NCBI RefSeq assembly: GCF_007556815.1
Contig: NZ_CP041745.1
Location: forward strand, 2,085,001-2,149,000
DNA: 64,000 nucleotides
Direction: 5' to 3'
Source of the DNA: Paraburkholderia megapolitana
Lineage (GTDB): Bacteria; Pseudomonadota; Gammaproteobacteria; Burkholderiales; Burkholderiaceae
Under the pieces are notes generated by a model. The model was not told the origin of the DNA. It saw only the letters and a list, made by a program, of their open reading frames with translations, and ran no database searches. Shown piece by piece: positions 17,703-29,455 of the stretch (its first letter is position 1; every line of letters begins with the position of its first letter). The position numbers and the translations under genes were made by a program.

Positions 17703-19328
17703 TTACTTCGGCGACTTCAATGCGACACGTGCCCGTGCGATCAGCGCGGAGGTCGACGAGTCGTGCTTGCCAACCTCGGCAGCCGGCGCGACCAGATCGG
17801 CATCGACGACCTTGCCGAGGATCTTGCCCAGCTCGACACCCCATTGATCGAACGGATTGATGTTCCATACCGACGCCTGCACGAGCACCTTGTGTTCGTA
17901 CAGCGCGATCAGCGCACCGAGCGAACGCGCAGTGAGCGCCTCGACGAGGATCGTCGTCGTCGGCCGGTTGCCCGGAAATACCAGGTGCGGCACGAGTTCC
18001 GGCTTGTCCGGACCCGCAACCTTGGTCGCTTCCTCAACGGTACGGCCGAGCATCAGTGCTTCGCTTTGCGCGAAACAGTTCGCCAGCAGCTTCGAATGAT
18101 GGCCAGGCAGCGGGTGTTCCGACGTGAGCAACGCGATGAAATCGATCGGCACGATCGTCGGGCCCTGATGCAGCATCTGGAAGAACGCATGCTGGCCGTT
18201 GGTACCCGGTTCGCCCCAGGTGACAGCGGCGGTCGGGTAGTCGACCGTCACGCCGTCGAGCCGCGCCGACTTGCCGTTGCTTTCCATCTCGAGCTGCTGC
18301 AGATACGACGGCAGGAAATGCAGCGCCTCCGAATACGGCGCGACGAGATAGCTTTGCGAGCCGAAGACGTTGCGATACCAGATGCCGATCATGCCGAGCA
18401 GCACCGGCAGGTTGTGTTCGAGCGGCGCTTCGCGGAAATGCCGGTCCATGTCGTTGGCGCCGAGCAGCAGTTCGTCGAACTGCTGCGGTCCGATCGCGAT
18501 CATGATCGACAACCCAACCGATGACCACAGCGAGTAACGCCCGCCCACCCAGTCCCACATCTCGAACACGTTTTCCTTCGCGATACCGAACTTGACGACT
18601 TCGGTCGGGTTCGCCGACACACCGACGAAATGCTTCGCGAGTTCGCCTTCGGGGCAGCCGCCCTGCACGAGCCAGTCGCGCATCGAGCGCGCATTGGTCA
18701 TCGTTTCGAGCGTCGTGAAGGTCTTCGATACGATGATCGCGAGCGTTTCTTCCGGATCGAGATGCTGCAGCACGCGATACAGATCGGCGCCGTCGACGTT
18801 CGATACGAAGTGCGTCGAAATATCGGGTGTCGACAGATGCTGCAACGCATGCGCGACCATCTTCGGCCCAAGATCCGATCCGCCGATACCGATGTTCACC
18901 ACGTGACGAATACGCTTGCCGGTGTAGCCGGTCCACGCGCCGCTGCGCAACTGGTCGGCGAACGCCGCCATCTTCGCGCGCTCGGCCTTGATCTCGGCGT
19001 GAAAGGGCGCTTGCGGATCGGTCGCGCGCAGTGCGGTATGCAGCGCCGCGCGGCCTTCGGTCGGATTGACGATCTCGCCTGCGAACATCGCGTCGCGGCG
19101 TTTCTCGACGCCGGCTTCACGCGCGAGTTGCACGAGCAGTTTTAGCGTTTCGGCGGTGATGCGGTTCTTTGAAAAATCGATGGCAAGACCGCCGCCCGCG
19201 AACGTGAAGCGTTCGGCGCGGGTCGGCGCAGGGTCGTTCTCGGGGGCGAACCAGTCGCGCAGGCGTTGATTGCGGATCTGTTCGTAATGGGTTTGCAGCG
19301 AGGACCAGGCGGGGAGCGAGTTCGGCAT
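17703..19328 (-). CDS. pgi: Glucose-6-phosphate isomerase
   Basis: This 541-residue cytoplasmic enzyme interconverts glucose 6-phosphate and fructose 6-phosphate. Family signatures are visible: [54 protein letters not shown] and the C-terminal [12 protein letters not shown]. Length is normal for bacterial Pgi. The start [11 protein letters not shown] at 19,328 is preferred over an in-frame ATG 18 codons upstream, which would add an unsupported Arg-rich leader. It ends at an intrinsic terminator. Confidence 0.97.
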   Translation of the reverse strand: MPNSLPAWSSLQTHYEQIRNQRLRDWFAPENDPAPTRAERFTFAGGGLAIDFSKNRITAETLKLLVQLAREAGVEKRRDAMFAGEIVNPTEGRAALHTALRATDPQAPFHAEIKAERAKMAAFADQLRSGAWTGYTGKRIRHVVNIGIGGSDLGPKMVAHALQHLSTPDISTHFVSNVDGADLYRVLQHLDPEETLAIIVSKTFTTLETMTNARSMRDWLVQGGCPEGELAKHFVGVSANPTEVVKFGIAKENVFEMWDWVGGRYSLWSSVGLSIMIAIGPQQFDELLLGANDMDRHFREAPLEHNLPVLLGMIGIWYRNVFGSQSYLVAPYSEALHFLPSYLQQLEMESNGKSARLDGVTVDYPTAAVTWGEPGTNGQHAFFQMLHQGPTIVPIDFIALLTSEHPLPGHHSKLLANCFAQSEALMLGRTVEEATKVAGPDKPELVPHLVFPGNRPTTTILVEALTARSLGALIALYEHKVLVQASVWNINPFDQWGVELGKILGKVVDADLVAPAAEVGKHDSSTSALIARARVALKSPK

Positions 19329-19514
19329 CGTAACTGTCCGTCTAACGAAGAGGCAGGATGAAAGGCGGCGGGGTGAACGCACCGCCCAAGGTGCGGCGCC
19401 GGTGTGCCGCTGCTTGAGGCGGCGCGCTTCGGGTAATCCGGCCGGCGCAGTTGTTCAGTATAGCGGCGTTGAGTGACAGCGGGCAGACGGAACGTCGCGG
19501 TTCACATAGTGCGA

Positions 19515-21092
19515 TCAATCGCGTGGCGGATAGAACAACCGGTTCAGCAGCGTGCGTACCATCGGCGCCAGTTCGCCGGCGGTCAGACCGGCGGGGCCGT
19601 CGCCACGGGCAGTCAGTGTATCGGCGGCGAGGCCGTGCAGGTAGACGCCCGCGAGTGCCGCTTCGTAGCGCGGCAGGCGCTGCGCGAGCAGCGCGCCGAT
19701 CAGGCCGCCGAGCACGTCACCGGTGCCGCCGGTGGCGAGCGCCGCGTTGCCGGTCGGGTTGATCGCGATGCGGCCGTCGGGCGCGGCGATCACCGTGCCG
19801 GTTCCTTTCAGCACGATAACGCTCGCGAACCGCGTGGCGAGTTCGCGCGCCGCGGCGAGCCGGTCGTGCTGCACATGACGTGTATCGCTCGCGAGCAGTC
19901 GTGCGGCTTCGAGCGGGTGCGGCGTGAGCACGCATGGATCGCCGCGGGCGCCGCATGCCGCGACCTCGGCGGCCAGCGATGCATCACTCGCGAGCAGGTT
20001 CAGCGCGTCGGCATCGAGCAGCTTCGGTACGTTGAGACGCAGTACGTTGTGCAGCGCGCGCGTGGCAGGTTCGCGTGTGCCCATGCCGCAGCCTATCGCC
20101 AGTGCGTCCATTTCATCGAGCGGCAGGTTGTCGAGTGTGTGCAGCATCAATTCGGGGTGAGGCGGGTCGTAGGCCGGTGCGCCGGTCCCGAGGAATGCCA
20201 CATGCACTTTGCCCGCGCCGGCATGGAGCCCGGCCCGCGCGGCGAGTATCGGCGCGCCGCACATACCGGTATCGCCACCGACCACCGCTAGACTGCCGAA
20301 CGTGCCTTTATGCGTGGAGAAATCGCGTGGCGGTAGATGCGCGGCGAAGAGGGCGGGCGCGTTCAGCGTCGGGGTTGTGTTGCCACCGTGCGCGGCCGCG
20401 TCGATTCCGATTTGCGCAACGCTGACCGCGCCCGCCAGATCGCGGCCCGAAGCCATGAAGAGCCCGGGCTTCGCGCCGATAAAGGTGACCGTGTGGGTCG
20501 CGCGCACCGCCGCGCTGCCGTCGATCGGATTGCCGGTGTCGCTGTCGAGTCCGCTCGGTATGTCGAGTGCCAGCACGCGTCCGGTGTCGCGCGCGCGTTC
20601 GGACAGACGTTCGGCAAGTCCGGCGAACACGCCGTCGAGCGGACGCGTGAGCCCAATCCCGAACATCCCGTCGACGAGCCAGCCATAACGCGCGAAGGTT
20701 GCCGGCGCTGTCGCCGCGATCGGCACGCCTGCGGCGCGGGCGTTGTCGAGTGCCCAGCGGGCGTCGTCGGGTTTGACCTCGACCGGCATGCAGACCTCGA
20801 CGGCAATGCCCGCCTTGCGCAAGTGCGTCGCGACCACGAGTGCGTCGCCGCCGTTGTTGCCCGGGCCGGCCACGATCCACACGGGGTACGCGGCATCGAC
20901 AGAACCCTTGCGGTCGATCTGCTCGAGCAGGAAGCGGGCGGCGGCTGCGCCGGCGCGTGCCATCAGCGTGTGGGGCGGCAATTGGGCTGCCGCTGCGTGT
21001 TCCAGCGTGCGCAGGTCGGCGACGCTCAGCAGCGGCAAGGGCTGGTCGGTAGCAGGTAGCAGCGCGGAGAAATCGGACGACGCGTCGGTCAT
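19515..21092 (-). CDS. nnr: Bifunctional NAD(P)H-hydrate epimerase / ADP-dependent NAD(P)H-hydrate dehydratase
   Basis: This 525-residue protein repairs hydrated NADH and NADPH. The N-terminal YjeF-type epimerase domain (about 1-235) contains GPGNNGGDALVVATHL and IPSGLDSDTG. The C-terminal dehydratase domain (about 245-520) contains THKGTFGSLAVVGGD, ILTPHPLEAARLL-type and NPTGNAALATGGTGDVLGG motifs. The fused order epimerase-dehydratase is the usual bacterial one. It is transcribed leftward toward pgi with a 186-base gap. Confidence 0.95.
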   Translation of the reverse strand: MTDASSDFSALLPATDQPLPLLSVADLRTLEHAAAAQLPPHTLMARAGAAAARFLLEQIDRKGSVDAAYPVWIVAGPGNNGGDALVVATHLRKAGIAVEVCMPVEVKPDDARWALDNARAAGVPIAATAPATFARYGWLVDGMFGIGLTRPLDGVFAGLAERLSERARDTGRVLALDIPSGLDSDTGNPIDGSAAVRATHTVTFIGAKPGLFMASGRDLAGAVSVAQIGIDAAAHGGNTTPTLNAPALFAAHLPPRDFSTHKGTFGSLAVVGGDTGMCGAPILAARAGLHAGAGKVHVAFLGTGAPAYDPPHPELMLHTLDNLPLDEMDALAIGCGMGTREPATRALHNVLRLNVPKLLDADALNLLASDASLAAEVAACGARGDPCVLTPHPLEAARLLASDTRHVQHDRLAAARELATRFASVIVLKGTGTVIAAPDGRIAINPTGNAALATGGTGDVLGGLIGALLAQRLPRYEAALAGVYLHGLAADTLTARGDGPAGLTAGELAPMVRTLLNRLFYPPRD

Positions 21093-21266
21093 GGTGTGAG
21101 CGGAAGCCGGGGAAGGTCGGTGAATCCGCTCATGGTAGTGCGAATGGGCTTGGGGTGCCGCTACGTCGCGATGGTGGTGTGGCGGTGCGGGCTTTCTCCC
21201 GGATTCGACAGGTTCAGCAGCCCAGGCCGCTCACGGGCTCCGGAAATCCAGACCGCGCCACCCGAC

Positions 21267-22568
21267 TCAGCGCCCAAAGCGCTCCGCACCCAAAGCCGCG
21301 ACCGTATCGGGCGGCAGATCCGGCACCGTTCCCGACACGAGGTCCGCGACGAGCCGCGCGGACCCGCACGCGAGCCCCCAACCCGCCGGGCCATGCCCGA
21401 GGTTCACAAAAAGCCGCGGATGCAGCGCGTTGCCGACCACCGGCAAGCCGTCCGGCGACAGCAGCTTCACGCCTTCCCACGGCATCGCGGCGGAAATCTT
21501 GGCCGCGCCCGGAATCCAGTCGTGAGTGGCCTGCCCAAGCAGCGCGAGTGCTTCTTTCGTCAGCGGCTCACCGAGTGGCTTGTCGGTCTGGCCAATAGCT
21601 TGCAGAACCGCACCGCCGGCAATGCGCAGCCGGTGATTGTTCCGCGTGACCGTAATGCGCTTCACGGCATCGATCACCGTGATGTGCGGCGCGCATTCCT
21701 CATGTGCGATCGGTGCGACCAGCGTATGGAGCCGCAGCGGATGCAGCGGTAGATGCAGTCCAAGCCGTTCGAGCAACGGCAGACTGCCGACGCCCGCGGC
21801 CACCACGACCGCATCGGCGCTGATCACGTCGACTTCGCGCGAGCGCAGCGGTTCGCCGACGCGCGGCACGAGTTCGACGGCAGCCCGCTCGCCGTCGACC
21901 CGGATCGCCGCCACCTCGCGGCCGAGCTGGAACTGGACACCGCCCTGGGCATCGAGCGTCTGCTTGATGAGCTTCGCAAACAACGGGCAATTTGCCGTGC
22001 GCTCGGTCTCGAACAGCACGCCACCGGCAAAAGCGGGCTCGGTCGGTACCGAGTGTTCGAGCGCCGCGCATTCGGCGGCGCTCAGCACGTGATGCGGCAC
22101 TTCGAAGCGGCGCAGCAGATCGAGCGCGGACTGCGCGCGCTCCCATTCCTGCGCGGTACGTACGAGATAAAGCTGACCGGTCGATTGCTCGAATTCGAGC
22201 CCGAAGCGCGCTTCCATGTCGGCCATCGCATCGCGCGCCGACTCGACGAGCGGCCGCAGCCGAGAATATTGCCGGGCGAAAGCGTCGGGCTCTTGCAGCG
22301 TGTTCAACTGACGGATGAAGTCGCGTGCCGCGCCGTTGAAGCCGGTCTTGCGGATCACGCCGTTCTTCGCATCCTGGCGATGCGCCATGAAGGTGGGGCC
22401 GAACCAGACGTCGAGCGGCGTCGGCAGCACGGTGCCGCCGTGTCCGTAGGTCGCGCCCTGGGCGACGGTCGCGTGGCGTTCTACCACGCACACCCGATGC
22501 CCGGCTGCGCGCAGTTGATAGGCGGTGGCGACGCCGACGATCCCGCCGCCAATGACGATGACATCCAT
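21267..22568 (-). CDS. dadA: D-amino acid dehydrogenase small subunit-like FAD oxidoreductase
   Basis: This 433-residue flavoprotein of the DAO family starts with a dinucleotide-binding motif (VIVIGGGIVGVATAYQL) and has the C-terminal GHGPAGWGLACGSARLVADL typical of DadA. DadA oxidatively deaminates D-amino acids, passing electrons to the respiratory chain at the membrane. The start MDVIVIGGG at 22,568 places the FAD motif at the N-terminus as usual. No alanine racemase is next to it. It is divergent from the glycosyltransferase fusion gene. Confidence 0.88.
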   Translation of the reverse strand: MDVIVIGGGIVGVATAYQLRAAGHRVCVVERHATVAQGATYGHGGTVLPTPLDVWFGPTFMAHRQDAKNGVIRKTGFNGAARDFIRQLNTLQEPDAFARQYSRLRPLVESARDAMADMEARFGLEFEQSTGQLYLVRTAQEWERAQSALDLLRRFEVPHHVLSAAECAALEHSVPTEPAFAGGVLFETERTANCPLFAKLIKQTLDAQGGVQFQLGREVAAIRVDGERAAVELVPRVGEPLRSREVDVISADAVVVAAGVGSLPLLERLGLHLPLHPLRLHTLVAPIAHEECAPHITVIDAVKRITVTRNNHRLRIAGGAVLQAIGQTDKPLGEPLTKEALALLGQATHDWIPGAAKISAAMPWEGVKLLSPDGLPVVGNALHPRLFVNLGHGPAGWGLACGSARLVADLVSGTVPDLPPDTVAALGAERFGR

Positions 22569-22835
22569 GTGTGTGCAATTGACCGGCACGACGCGAGACG
22601 TCCGGCGCTCCCCGTATTGCGTGACAGGCCGGGCATGCGGCAAGCCGTTGCGCCGGGCTGGTGAAAGGCCGAATGATAGCAGTCAAACGCCGGGGCGTTC
22701 GACGATTGGGGCGCCAAAATACGCTAAGCTGGCGCAGGACCCGCTGCCAGTCGGATTGCCGTACGCTCTTGCGTCGGCCGAAGGCGCCGGGCCCATTTCA
22801 AACGAACTTCTCGCGAATATTTACCGCTCTGCAAA

Positions 22836-25013
22836 ATGACGACTCTTTGCCTTAGCATTTTTGAGTACGACGAGCCACAGGCCCTGATCAACCATCGGCA
22901 CTACTGTTCGCAGATGGGGTATGAGCATGAAGCGGTGTCGTACGCCGGCCTGCAGAGTGTCGCGCACCGGATTCTCTACAAGTACGAGCTGATTCTGCAT
23001 CACCTGCGGCGTTTGCCCGAAGATGCGCTGCTTGCCTGCCTCACTGAAGATTGCGTGATCTTCGGCATGCATTCGATCGAAAACATGGCCGAAGGACGCG
23101 ACCATGTTCTGCCGGGGATCGATGGAGAAGGCTACGACAGGCAGACGGCCGTTCAGGTCTGGCGCAACACGGCGGCGATCCGCGCGCTGATCACGGGCTT
23201 CGTTGCACGAGCCAAGATCACGACCGGACTTGAGCGCGAGCTGGATCTTTACGCCGGCATCGATTATCTGCCGCCCTATGCACAGCTCGCCGGATGCTAC
23301 TGCGCCGTGATGTGTAACGTGCGCCGTCACCCGGCGTGGAATGGGCACGCGAACATATGGACACTGGTACTGTCGGACATCGAGCTGTACGCCGGAACGC
23401 ATCCGCGCTTTCGCGCGGCACTTTTCGAACACGTGAACGACTGGCAGCAAAACGGTGCGCCTCTGCTGGAATTCCCGGCGTATGCCGGTGTTGAGCAGGG
23501 CGGCTTCAGCGTCCAGGACCCTGGACGACCCGTGGCGATCGTGATGTATTACACGCCGAATATCCGCCAGTTCGGCGCGATTGCGGAATCGAATTTTCTG
23601 CGCTACTGCAAACGGCACGGCTATACGCTCTACGTGCACCGCGAGACACCGGCTGAAGCCGGGCCGGGGCTCACCGGAACCTGGCTCAAGATGTGGCTTC
23701 TGAACAAGTATTTGCCACACCATGAGTGGGTGCTATGGGTCGACGCCGACATTCTCTTTGTCAACCAGGCCAAGCAACTGGAACCTCTGCTGGAGGGCCA
23801 CGACATTGTCGCCGCGCACGATATCGGGTCATGGATCATCAACGCCGGCGCGCTTGGGTTTCGGCGGACCAGCCGCAACCTCGAACTGGTCGCGCGGATC
23901 TTCGAGTCGATCTGTGCCGTGCCGGACAAGTCGAGCACGTATGCGAGCGGCGGGGACCAGACCGTTGTCGCCGATATCCTCACGAACGAGCTCGGCTGGA
24001 ATCTCGACACCGGACTGGATCTTGTCAGTCTGAACACACCGTGGTTTTTCCAGCAGGACTCGAGCCTGATGGTCCATTACTACGGCATGGCCACCGAACT
24101 CCGGGCCCTGATGATGGCCGCCCAGGACCGGGGTAGCCTCCGGCACAGTGCCGCGGACGCGACACCGGACGCCCATACAACGCAAGACGCTGGACACAAG
24201 CCCCTAACCCGTGACGTTCTTCCATCCATTGAGCCCATGACCGATCAAGACATCATCGCCGCATTGCCGGTTTTTTCCGTCAACTCGGCCGGCACGGCAT
24301 CGGCGGTGGCCGCGCTTGCGCTGAAGTCAGCCAACCAGAGTTTTCCGTTGCTGGCCACGCTCATTTCCGAGCTCAGTCAGCACGAGCTTCATGCGTTGCC
24401 GGTAGAGGCCGCGCTCACCTCTGCGGCCGCGCATACGGCCGCGCAGCAACTGAAGACGCTGTTCGATCACTACGGCAGCGACAAGGCCAACCCTCACAAC
24501 TATCACTTCCTGTACGGGCATGTGCTGCGCGAACCGCTCGCCGTGACCCATGTACTTGAAATCGGTATGGGGACCAATAACGAGGACGTGGTCTCCAACA
24601 TGAGTGCGCAGGGAAGGCCCGGAGCGTCGCTGCGCGCGTTCCGGGATTTTCTGCCCAATGCGAGGATCTTTGGCGCCGATATCGACGAACGTATCCTGTT
24701 TCAGGAGGACAGGATCGAGACGTACTTCGTCGATCAGACCGAACTCGACACCATGGCTGCATTGGGCCGCAAGTTACCGGCGGAATTCGACCTGATCATC
24801 GACGATGGCCTGCACACGCCCAATGCGAATCTGGCCAGCTTGCTGATCGGTCTACCGAAGCTGAAGCGCGGCGGTCATCTGGTGGTGGAGGACATTCATC
24901 CCGAGCATCTTTCGGTATGGCGGGTCGTTGCAGCCAGCCTTCCGTCCTGGTACAAACCGTCGCTGTATGCGGCAAGCCATGGTTATCTGCTGGCAATCAA
25001 GCGTCTGGGCTGA
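22836..25013 (+). CDS. Fusion: degenerate GT-A-like domain + DxD glycosyltransferase + SAM-dependent methyltransferase
   Basis: This 725-residue protein has three parts. Residues about 235-430 look like a GMA12/MNN10-type GT-A glycosyltransferase, with the metal/sugar-nucleotide motif Asp303-Ala-Asp305 in WVLWVDADILFVNQ and GSWIINAGALGFRR. Residues 1-225 resemble a second copy of the same fold (RHYCSQMGYEHEAV, then LLACLTEDCVIFG where the DxD should be), so this copy probably lacks transferase activity. Residues about 535-725 are a class I methyltransferase of the CmcI/TylF-like kind (FDHYGSDKANPHNYHFLY, VLEIGMGT, FGADIDERILF, DLIIDDGLHT). A sugar transferred and then O-methylated, on an unknown acceptor, would fit. 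The gene stands alone, between dadA and purL. Substrates cannot be predicted. Confidence 0.82.
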   Translation: MTTLCLSIFEYDEPQALINHRHYCSQMGYEHEAVSYAGLQSVAHRILYKYELILHHLRRLPEDALLACLTEDCVIFGMHSIENMAEGRDHVLPGIDGEGYDRQTAVQVWRNTAAIRALITGFVARAKITTGLERELDLYAGIDYLPPYAQLAGCYCAVMCNVRRHPAWNGHANIWTLVLSDIELYAGTHPRFRAALFEHVNDWQQNGAPLLEFPAYAGVEQGGFSVQDPGRPVAIVMYYTPNIRQFGAIAESNFLRYCKRHGYTLYVHRETPAEAGPGLTGTWLKMWLLNKYLPHHEWVLWVDADILFVNQAKQLEPLLEGHDIVAAHDIGSWIINAGALGFRRTSRNLELVARIFESICAVPDKSSTYASGGDQTVVADILTNELGWNLDTGLDLVSLNTPWFFQQDSSLMVHYYGMATELRALMMAAQDRGSLRHSAADATPDAHTTQDAGHKPLTRDVLPSIEPMTDQDIIAALPVFSVNSAGTASAVAALALKSANQSFPLLATLISELSQHELHALPVEAALTSAAAHTAAQQLKTLFDHYGSDKANPHNYHFLYGHVLREPLAVTHVLEIGMGTNNEDVVSNMSAQGRPGASLRAFRDFLPNARIFGADIDERILFQEDRIETYFVDQTELDTMAALGRKLPAEFDLIIDDGLHTPNANLASLLIGLPKLKRGGHLVVEDIHPEHLSVWRVVAASLPSWYKPSLYAASHGYLLAIKRLG

Positions 25014-25031
25014 CCGGTAGCAGGTAGAGAA

Positions 25032-25058
25032 GGGCGCTGTCTGGACTTCGGCGCCCCT
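25032..25058 (+). terminator. Possible terminator after the glycosyltransferase fusion
   Basis: GGGCGC and GCGCCC pair around a 13-base loop, 19 bases after the stop codon, followed by a short CTTT tail. Confidence 0.4.
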
Positions 25059-25203
25059 TTCGTCGAACGTCCCCAACCGGGGCTTCGGCGGCGCGGACGC
25101 ATGCGTCGTGCGCGGATTCCAGAGAAGGCGGGGGCGCCCCGGCAAACGCCCCCGATGCCCGCCGGAATGCCATGCCACCGGCCGTGGGCGGGTCTTCCCG
25201 GGG

Positions 25204-25209
25204 TATAAT
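25204..25209 (+). promoter_or_regulatory. Candidate -10 box of purL
   Basis: A perfect TATAAT lies 89 bases upstream of the purL start. No convincing -35 is visible at the right spacing. No riboswitch-like structure was recognised in the leader. Confidence 0.4.
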
Positions 25210-25297
25210 CTCGAACTTCCTTTCCGCCTCAGGTCGCCGCAAGCGCGACTTGTCGACGCAACTAAGCGACGCAACTGCGCGACCCAACGTCAAGTCC

Positions 25298-28200
25298 ATG
25301 GCCCACTTCTCGTGTTTCCCCGGTGCTTCGGCCCTTTCCGATTTCCGTCAAACCCGCCTGCTCGACACGCTGACCGGCATTGACGCCGGTATCACCGGCG
25401 TGCGCGGCCAGTACCTGCATTTCGTCAATGCACAGACGCCGCTGACAGCCGAAGACAGCGCGAAGATCGAAGCGCTGATGCACTACGGCGATCCGTTCGA
25501 AGCCGCGAACGAACGCGGTACGACCGAAACCTTTCTCGTAGTCCCGCGCTTCGGCACGGTGTCGCCATGGGCGAGCAAGGCTACGGAAATCGCCCGTCAC
25601 TGCGGTTTCGCACAGGTGCGGCGCATCGAGCGCGGCATCGAGTACACGGTGACGCTGAAAACGGGGCTGCTCGGCGGCAAGAAGACCTTGTCCGATGAAG
25701 CGCGCGCCGCGGTGGCGGCGGCGCTGCACGACCGGATGACCGAAAGCGTCGCGCCGTCGCGCGATCACGCGTTGCATCTGTTCGACGAACTGCCGGCGCG
25801 ACCGCTGCAAACCGTCGATATCCTGAGCGCCGGACGTGGCGCACTCGAAACGGCGAACACCGAACTGGGCCTCGCGCTCGCCGACGACGAAATCGACTAC
25901 CTGGTCGACGCATTCACGAAACTCGGCCGTAATCCGACCGACGTGGAACTGATGATGTTCGCGCAGGCGAACAGCGAGCATTGCCGCCACAAGATCTTCA
26001 ACGCGCAATGGACGATCGACGGCGAGGCGCAGGACATCTCGCTGTTCAACATGATCCGCAATACCGAGAAGCTGCATCCGCAAGGCACGATCGTCGCGTA
26101 TTCGGACAACTCCGCGATCATGGCGGGCGGCATGGCCGAGCGCTGGTTTCCGCGCCAGCCCGGGCAGGCGGGGGCGCAGGCGGATGAGCTGGCCGAGCAT
26201 TACGGCCGCCACGTCGAACTGACGCACACGCTGATGAAGGTCGAAACCCACAACCACCCAACTGCGATCTCGCCGTTCCCCGGCGCGTCGACCGGCGCCG
26301 GCGGCGAAATCCGCGACGAGGGTGCGACGGGCCGCGGCGCACGCCCGAAGGCCGGGCTCGCCGGCTTCACGGTATCGAATCTCGATCTACCCGACGCGCG
26401 CGAAACATGGGAAAACGCCCGCGATGCCGTGCAGCCGCTCGCACATCGTCGTCCGGACGAACAGAGCGAAGCGTACGGCCGGCCGGACCGGATTGCCTCG
26501 CCGCTGCAGATCATGATCGACGGGCCGCTCGGCGGCGCTGCGTTCAACAACGAATTCGGCCGGCCGAATCTCGGCGGCTATTTCCGCGCGTACGAACAGA
26601 ACGTGGCGGGCCTCGTGCGCGGTTATCACAAGCCGATCATGATCGCCGGCGGCATCGGCAACATCTCCGACCAGCACACGCACAAGCACGATCTGCCCGA
26701 CGGCACGCTGCTCATCCAGATCGGCGGTCCCGGCATGCGGATCGGCATGGGCGGCGGCGCGGCGAGCTCGATGGCGACCGGCACGAATACCGCCGAACTC
26801 GACTTCGACTCCGTGCAGCGCGGCAACCCGGAAATCGAACGGCGCGCGCAGGAAGTGATCAATGCGTGCTGGCAGCTTGGCGAACGCAATCCGATCCTGA
26901 GCATTCACGACGTGGGCGCGGGCGGTCTGTCGAATGCGTTCCCGGAACTGGTCGACGGCGCGGACAAGGGCGCGCGGTTCGAGTTGCGCAAGATCCAGCT
27001 CGAAGAGAGCGGCCTGTCGCCGCGCGAAATCTGGTCGAACGAAGCGCAGGAGCGTTACGTCATCGCCATCGCGCCGGCCGATCTGCCCGCATTCGAAGCG
27101 CTGTGCGAACGCGAGCGCTGCCCGTTCGCGGTGATCGGCGTTGCGACCGAAGAACGCCAGCTGAAACTGATCGACACGGAGCTACACGACGACGACGCGC
27201 ACCAGCCAGTCGACATGCCGATGGAAGTGCTGCTCGGCAAGGCGCCGCGCATGCACCGCGATGTGACGCGTGTTAGTGCAACGCTACAACCGGTCGACGT
27301 CACGACCGTCGCGCTGCCCGAGGTTGCGATGAGCGTGCTGCGTCATCCGACGGTGGCTAACAAGTCGTTTCTGATCACGATCGGCGACCGCTCGGTGGGC
27401 GGCACGACTGCGCGCGACCAGATGGTCGGCCCGTGGCAGGTGCCGGTTGCCGATTGCGCGATTACGACGATGGACTACGCCGGTTTCCGCGGCGAAGCGA
27501 TGACGATGGCCGAGCGCACACCGCTCGCAGTCATCAATGCGCCCGCATCGGGCCGCATGGCGGTCGGCGAGGCGATCACGAATATCGCGGCGGCGCCGAT
27601 CGCATCGCTGGACAAACTGAAGCTGTCGGCGAACTGGATGGCCGCCTGCGGCAGCCCCGGCGAAGACGCTGCGCTTTACGACACCGTGAAAGCGATCGGC
27701 ATGGAACTGTGCCCGGCGCTCGGTATCAGCATTCCCGTGGGCAAGGATTCGCTGTCGATGCGCACGAAGTGGGACGACCGCGGTGTTGCGAAGGAAGTGG
27801 TCGCGCCGGTGTCGCTGATCATTTCGGCGTTCGCTCCGGTTGAAGACGTGCGCGGCCATCTGACGCCGCAACTGCAGCGTGCCGATGCAGCAGGCGACAG
27901 TGTGCTGATTGCAATCGACCTCGGTCGCGGCAAGCTGCGCATGGGCGGCAGCATTCTCGCGCAGGTGACGCAGCAGGTCGGCGATACGGTGCCCGACGTC
28001 GACGATCCCGAAGACCTGAAGCGCTTCTTCGCGGCGATCCAGGCGCTGAACCTCGATGGCAAACTGCTCGCGTATCACGATCGTTCGGACGGCGGCCTGT
28101 GGGCGACCGTCTGCGAAATGGCGTTTGCGGGACACGTGGGCGTGTCGTTGAACGTCGACATGCTGACGCTCGATCCGGATCATGAATCGGACTACGGCGA

Positions 28201-29383
28201 CGCGAAAGACTGGACGAAGCAGACGAGCGGCCGCCGCGAGGATCGCACGATCCGCGCGCTGTTCAGCGAAGAGCTTGGTGCAGTGATCCAGGTGCGTGCC
28301 GGTGATCGCGACGCCGTGCTGGCCGCGTTACGCGAACATGGGCTGTCGGCGTGCTCACATGTGATCGGCAAGCTGAACGACCGCGACACGATCGAGATTT
28401 ATCGCGACGCGAAGAAGATCTACGATGCGCCGCGCGTCGAGCTACAGCGTGCGTGGAGCGAAGTGAGCTGGCGCATCTCGCGTCTGCGCGACAACCCGGC
28501 GTGTGCCGATGCGGAATACGACGGACTGCTCGATGCCTCCGATCCGGGCATGACGCCGCAACTGAGTTTCGATCCGGCCGCGGATGTGGCGGCACCGTTC
28601 ATTGGTAAGGGTGCACGTCCGCGCGTGGCGATCCTGCGCGAGCAGGGCGTGAATTCGCACCTCGAAACCGCGTATGCATTCGACCGCGCCGGTTTCGACG
28701 CGTACGACGTGCATATGAGCGACCTGCTGGCCGGGCGCGCAACGCTGGCCGATTTCACGGGAGCGATTGCGTGCGGCGGCTTCTCGTACGGCGACGTACT
28801 GGGTGCGGGTGAAGGCTGGGCGAAGACGATCCGTTTCAATGCGCAACTGGCTGATATGTTTGCTGCATTTTTCAGTCGCAAGGACACGTTTGCGCTGGGC
28901 ATCTGCAACGGTTGCCAGATGATGAGCAGCCTTGCATCGATGATTCCGGGCGCCGAGGCGTGGCCGAAGTTCACGCGCAACAAGTCGGAGAAGTTCGAGG
29001 CGCGTTCATCGCTGGTCGAAGTGCAGGCATCGCCGTCGATTTTCTTCGCGGGGATGGAAGGCTCGCGGATTCCGGTGGCCATTGCGCACGGTGAGGGATT
29101 CGCCGACTTTTCGCAGCAGGGCGATGCGAAGCAGGTTGCTGTGTCGATGCGGTTTGTCGATCATCGTGGGCAGGCGACCGAACAGTATCCGTTCAATCCG
29201 AATGGTTCGCCGCAGGGGATTACGTCGGTGACGACTGCGGATGGGCGCTTTGCGGTGTTGATGCCGCATATGGAGCGGGTGCACCGCTCGGTGCAGATGA
29301 GTTGGGCGCCGTCCGAGTGGAAGGGGCTTGATGGTAGCCCCTGGATGCGGGTGTTTCAGAATGCGCGGCGGTGGGTATCGTAA
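25298..29383 (+). CDS. purL: Phosphoribosylformylglycinamidine synthase (single-chain)
   Basis: This 1361-residue enzyme converts FGAR to FGAM in purine synthesis, using ATP and glutamine. The synthetase core shows [22 protein letters not shown] and [16 protein letters not shown]; the C-terminal class I glutaminase domain has [11 protein letters not shown] with the nucleophile Cys1203. The length matches the large proteobacterial form, not the small PurL that needs PurS and PurQ. The start MAHFSCFPG at 25,298 is preferred over an upstream in-frame ATG whose extra 42 residues have no family match. Confidence 0.97.
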   Translation: MAHFSCFPGASALSDFRQTRLLDTLTGIDAGITGVRGQYLHFVNAQTPLTAEDSAKIEALMHYGDPFEAANERGTTETFLVVPRFGTVSPWASKATEIARHCGFAQVRRIERGIEYTVTLKTGLLGGKKTLSDEARAAVAAALHDRMTESVAPSRDHALHLFDELPARPLQTVDILSAGRGALETANTELGLALADDEIDYLVDAFTKLGRNPTDVELMMFAQANSEHCRHKIFNAQWTIDGEAQDISLFNMIRNTEKLHPQGTIVAYSDNSAIMAGGMAERWFPRQPGQAGAQADELAEHYGRHVELTHTLMKVETHNHPTAISPFPGASTGAGGEIRDEGATGRGARPKAGLAGFTVSNLDLPDARETWENARDAVQPLAHRRPDEQSEAYGRPDRIASPLQIMIDGPLGGAAFNNEFGRPNLGGYFRAYEQNVAGLVRGYHKPIMIAGGIGNISDQHTHKHDLPDGTLLIQIGGPGMRIGMGGGAASSMATGTNTAELDFDSVQRGNPEIERRAQEVINACWQLGERNPILSIHDVGAGGLSNAFPELVDGADKGARFELRKIQLEESGLSPREIWSNEAQERYVIAIAPADLPAFEALCERERCPFAVIGVATEERQLKLIDTELHDDDAHQPVDMPMEVLLGKAPRMHRDVTRVSATLQPVDVTTVALPEVAMSVLRHPTVANKSFLITIGDRSVGGTTARDQMVGPWQVPVADCAITTMDYAGFRGEAMTMAERTPLAVINAPASGRMAVGEAITNIAAAPIASLDKLKLSANWMAACGSPGEDAALYDTVKAIGMELCPALGISIPVGKDSLSMRTKWDDRGVAKEVVAPVSLIISAFAPVEDVRGHLTPQLQRADAAGDSVLIAIDLGRGKLRMGGSILAQVTQQVGDTVPDVDDPEDLKRFFAAIQALNLDGKLLAYHDRSDGGLWATVCEMAFAGHVGVSLNVDMLTLDPDHESDYGDAKDWTKQTSGRREDRTIRALFSEELGAVIQVRAGDRDAVLAALREHGLSACSHVIGKLNDRDTIEIYRDAKKIYDAPRVELQRAWSEVSWRISRLRDNPACADAEYDGLLDASDPGMTPQLSFDPAADVAAPFIGKGARPRVAILREQGVNSHLETAYAFDRAGFDAYDVHMSDLLAGRATLADFTGAIACGGFSYGDVLGAGEGWAKTIRFNAQLADMFAAFFSRKDTFALGICNGCQMMSSLASMIPGAEAWPKFTRNKSEKFEARSSLVEVQASPSIFFAGMEGSRIPVAIAHGEGFADFSQQGDAKQVAVSMRFVDHRGQATEQYPFNPNGSPQGITSVTTADGRFAVLMPHMERVHRSVQMSWAPSEWKGLDGSPWMRVFQNARRWVS

Positions 29384-29455
29384 AGGGTTTTTTGCCTGTG
29401 CAGGCTGCTGGCTTTTGCCTAGGGCGGCGGCCTTAATTTTGCGGTTTTGGTTTTT

